Assembly: GCF_900106765.1 (NCBI RefSeq)
Contig: NZ_FNNG01000007.1
Coordinates: forward strand, 98,672-162,671
DNA length: 64,000 nt
DNA from: Tepidimicrobium xylanilyticum
GTDB lineage: Bacteria; Bacillota; Clostridia; Tissierellales; Tepidimicrobiaceae
Direction: 5' to 3'
The position numbers and the translations under genes are program-made. A model generated the notes under the pieces. That model had not been told where the DNA came from. It did no database searches and saw only the letters and a program-made list of their open reading frames with translations. This document shows, piece after piece, positions 63,677-64,000 of this stretch. Numbering within the stretch: position 1 is the stretch's first letter; every line of letters starts with the position of its first letter.

Positions 63677-64000
63677 GGGTAGTGTAAAATAATTTGTGCT
63701 TTTAGGAAATAAAATTCTCTTTTCTGGCAAGAATCTAAATAAGACCAAAACTAGAAAGGAGAATTTTTTATGGCAACTTTACCAAAGGAAGTTTTAAGAA
63801 ATATGATAGTAGATGGAGATTTAAAAACAGTAAATGATCTCCACACATATCTTAAAGAAATGTTTAAAGATGCACTACAAGAGATGTTAGAGGCAGAATT
63901 AGAGGTAGAATTAGGATATGTAAAAGGAGATAAAAAGAACAAAAATACAGATAATCGTAGAAATGGTACTACGAAAAAGACTGTAAGCACTCGTTTTGGA
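63677..64000 (+). mobile_element. IS256-family insertion sequence, left part
   Basis: The left terminus GGGTAGTGTAAAATAATTTG begins at 63677, followed by a leader of about 70 bp and the transposase start. The right end is outside the window. Two older relics of the same kind lie at 38212-38442 and 14757-14870, and a solo terminus at 31670-31688. Confidence 0.85.
63770..64000 (+). CDS. IS256-family (mutator-type) transposase, N-terminal 77 residues
   Basis: AGAAAGGAG precedes the ATG. The N terminus MATLPKEVLRNMIVDGDLKT, with FKDALQEMLEAELEVELGYV and NRRNGTTKKTV, is the conserved entry of IS256-type DDE transposases. No disruption is seen up to the window edge, so this copy may be active. The catalytic residues lie beyond the window. 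Confidence 0.92.
   Translation, partial: MATLPKEVLRNMIVDGDLKTVNDLHTYLKEMFKDALQEMLEAELEVELGYVKGDKKNKNTDNRRNGTTKKTVSTRFG

Noticed and set aside
1..64000. tRNA, rRNA or known riboswitches
   Set aside because: No cloverleaf-like, rRNA-like or conserved riboswitch core was recognised by eye. A covariance-model search would be needed to exclude small RNAs.

Overview
The window is AT-rich DNA from an anaerobic low-GC Gram-positive bacterium, most likely a member of the Clostridia. The reasons are strong AGGAGG-type ribosome sites, TTG and GTG starts, lipoprotein binding proteins, a group-B-like [FeFe]-hydrogenase, flavodoxins, many radical SAM enzymes and a siroheme sulfite-reductase-like protein. 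Species cannot be read from the sequence. No rRNA, tRNA or CRISPR array was seen. Most genes lie on the minus strand, and the window carries an unusual load of decayed genes.

Region by region. 1-4,000: an acetyltransferase, a response-regulator relic, and an [FeFe]-hydrogenase with a small [2Fe-2S] protein. 4,200-11,725: the most striking operon. A flavodoxin, a NifH-like ATPase, a complete FecBCD-type ABC importer and two nitrogenase component-1-like subunits are read as one minus-strand unit. It diverges from an AraC-family regulator, and each side has a perfect 7-1-7 Fur box. This looks like an iron-starvation system that imports a metal chelate or tetrapyrrole and reduces it with a nitrogenase-like enzyme; it does not look like nitrogen fixation. 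11,800-15,300: relics (S66 peptidase, histidine kinase, IS256) around one radical SAM gene. 15,300-20,900: SDR, MATE pump, DUF169 protein, and a TetR/flavodoxin operon with a clear palindromic operator. 21,000-27,700: a second FecBCD-type importer, a LysR regulator, a CoA-disulfide-reductase/rhodanese fusion and a siroheme sulfite-reductase-like protein. Identical LysR-type boxes sit about 100 bp upstream of both the importer and the sulfur operon and suggest one regulon. 27,700-35,300: CstA, several relics, an EAL-HDOD protein, and an ECF sigma/anti-sigma pair.

36,100-42,330 holds two adjacent, opposite RiPP-type loci that gene callers easily miss. Each has a 40-41 residue precursor-like peptide with a strong ribosome site, then a hairpin, then a radical SAM/SPASM maturase. 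The second locus adds an ABC exporter whose ATPase domain has an extra helical insertion of about 80 residues. 42,500-47,000: acetyltransferases and broken genes (diguanylate cyclase, BlaR1-like tail, ABC exporter). 47,180-51,130: a Fur-controlled siderophore importer. 51,300-55,850: a MarR-controlled heterodimeric ABC exporter with one frameshifted half, and a truncated glutathione peroxidase. 56,100-60,250: a collapsed chemotaxis operon and an alpha/beta hydrolase that has lost its nucleophile region. 60,490-63,390: a NitT/TauT-type importer. The right end enters an IS256-family element.

Taken together, the window is dominated by metal and sulfur acquisition (three FecCD-type importers with two kinds of control), redox proteins, and peptide biosynthesis and export, embedded in a genome segment undergoing decay by frameshift, deletion and IS256 activity.
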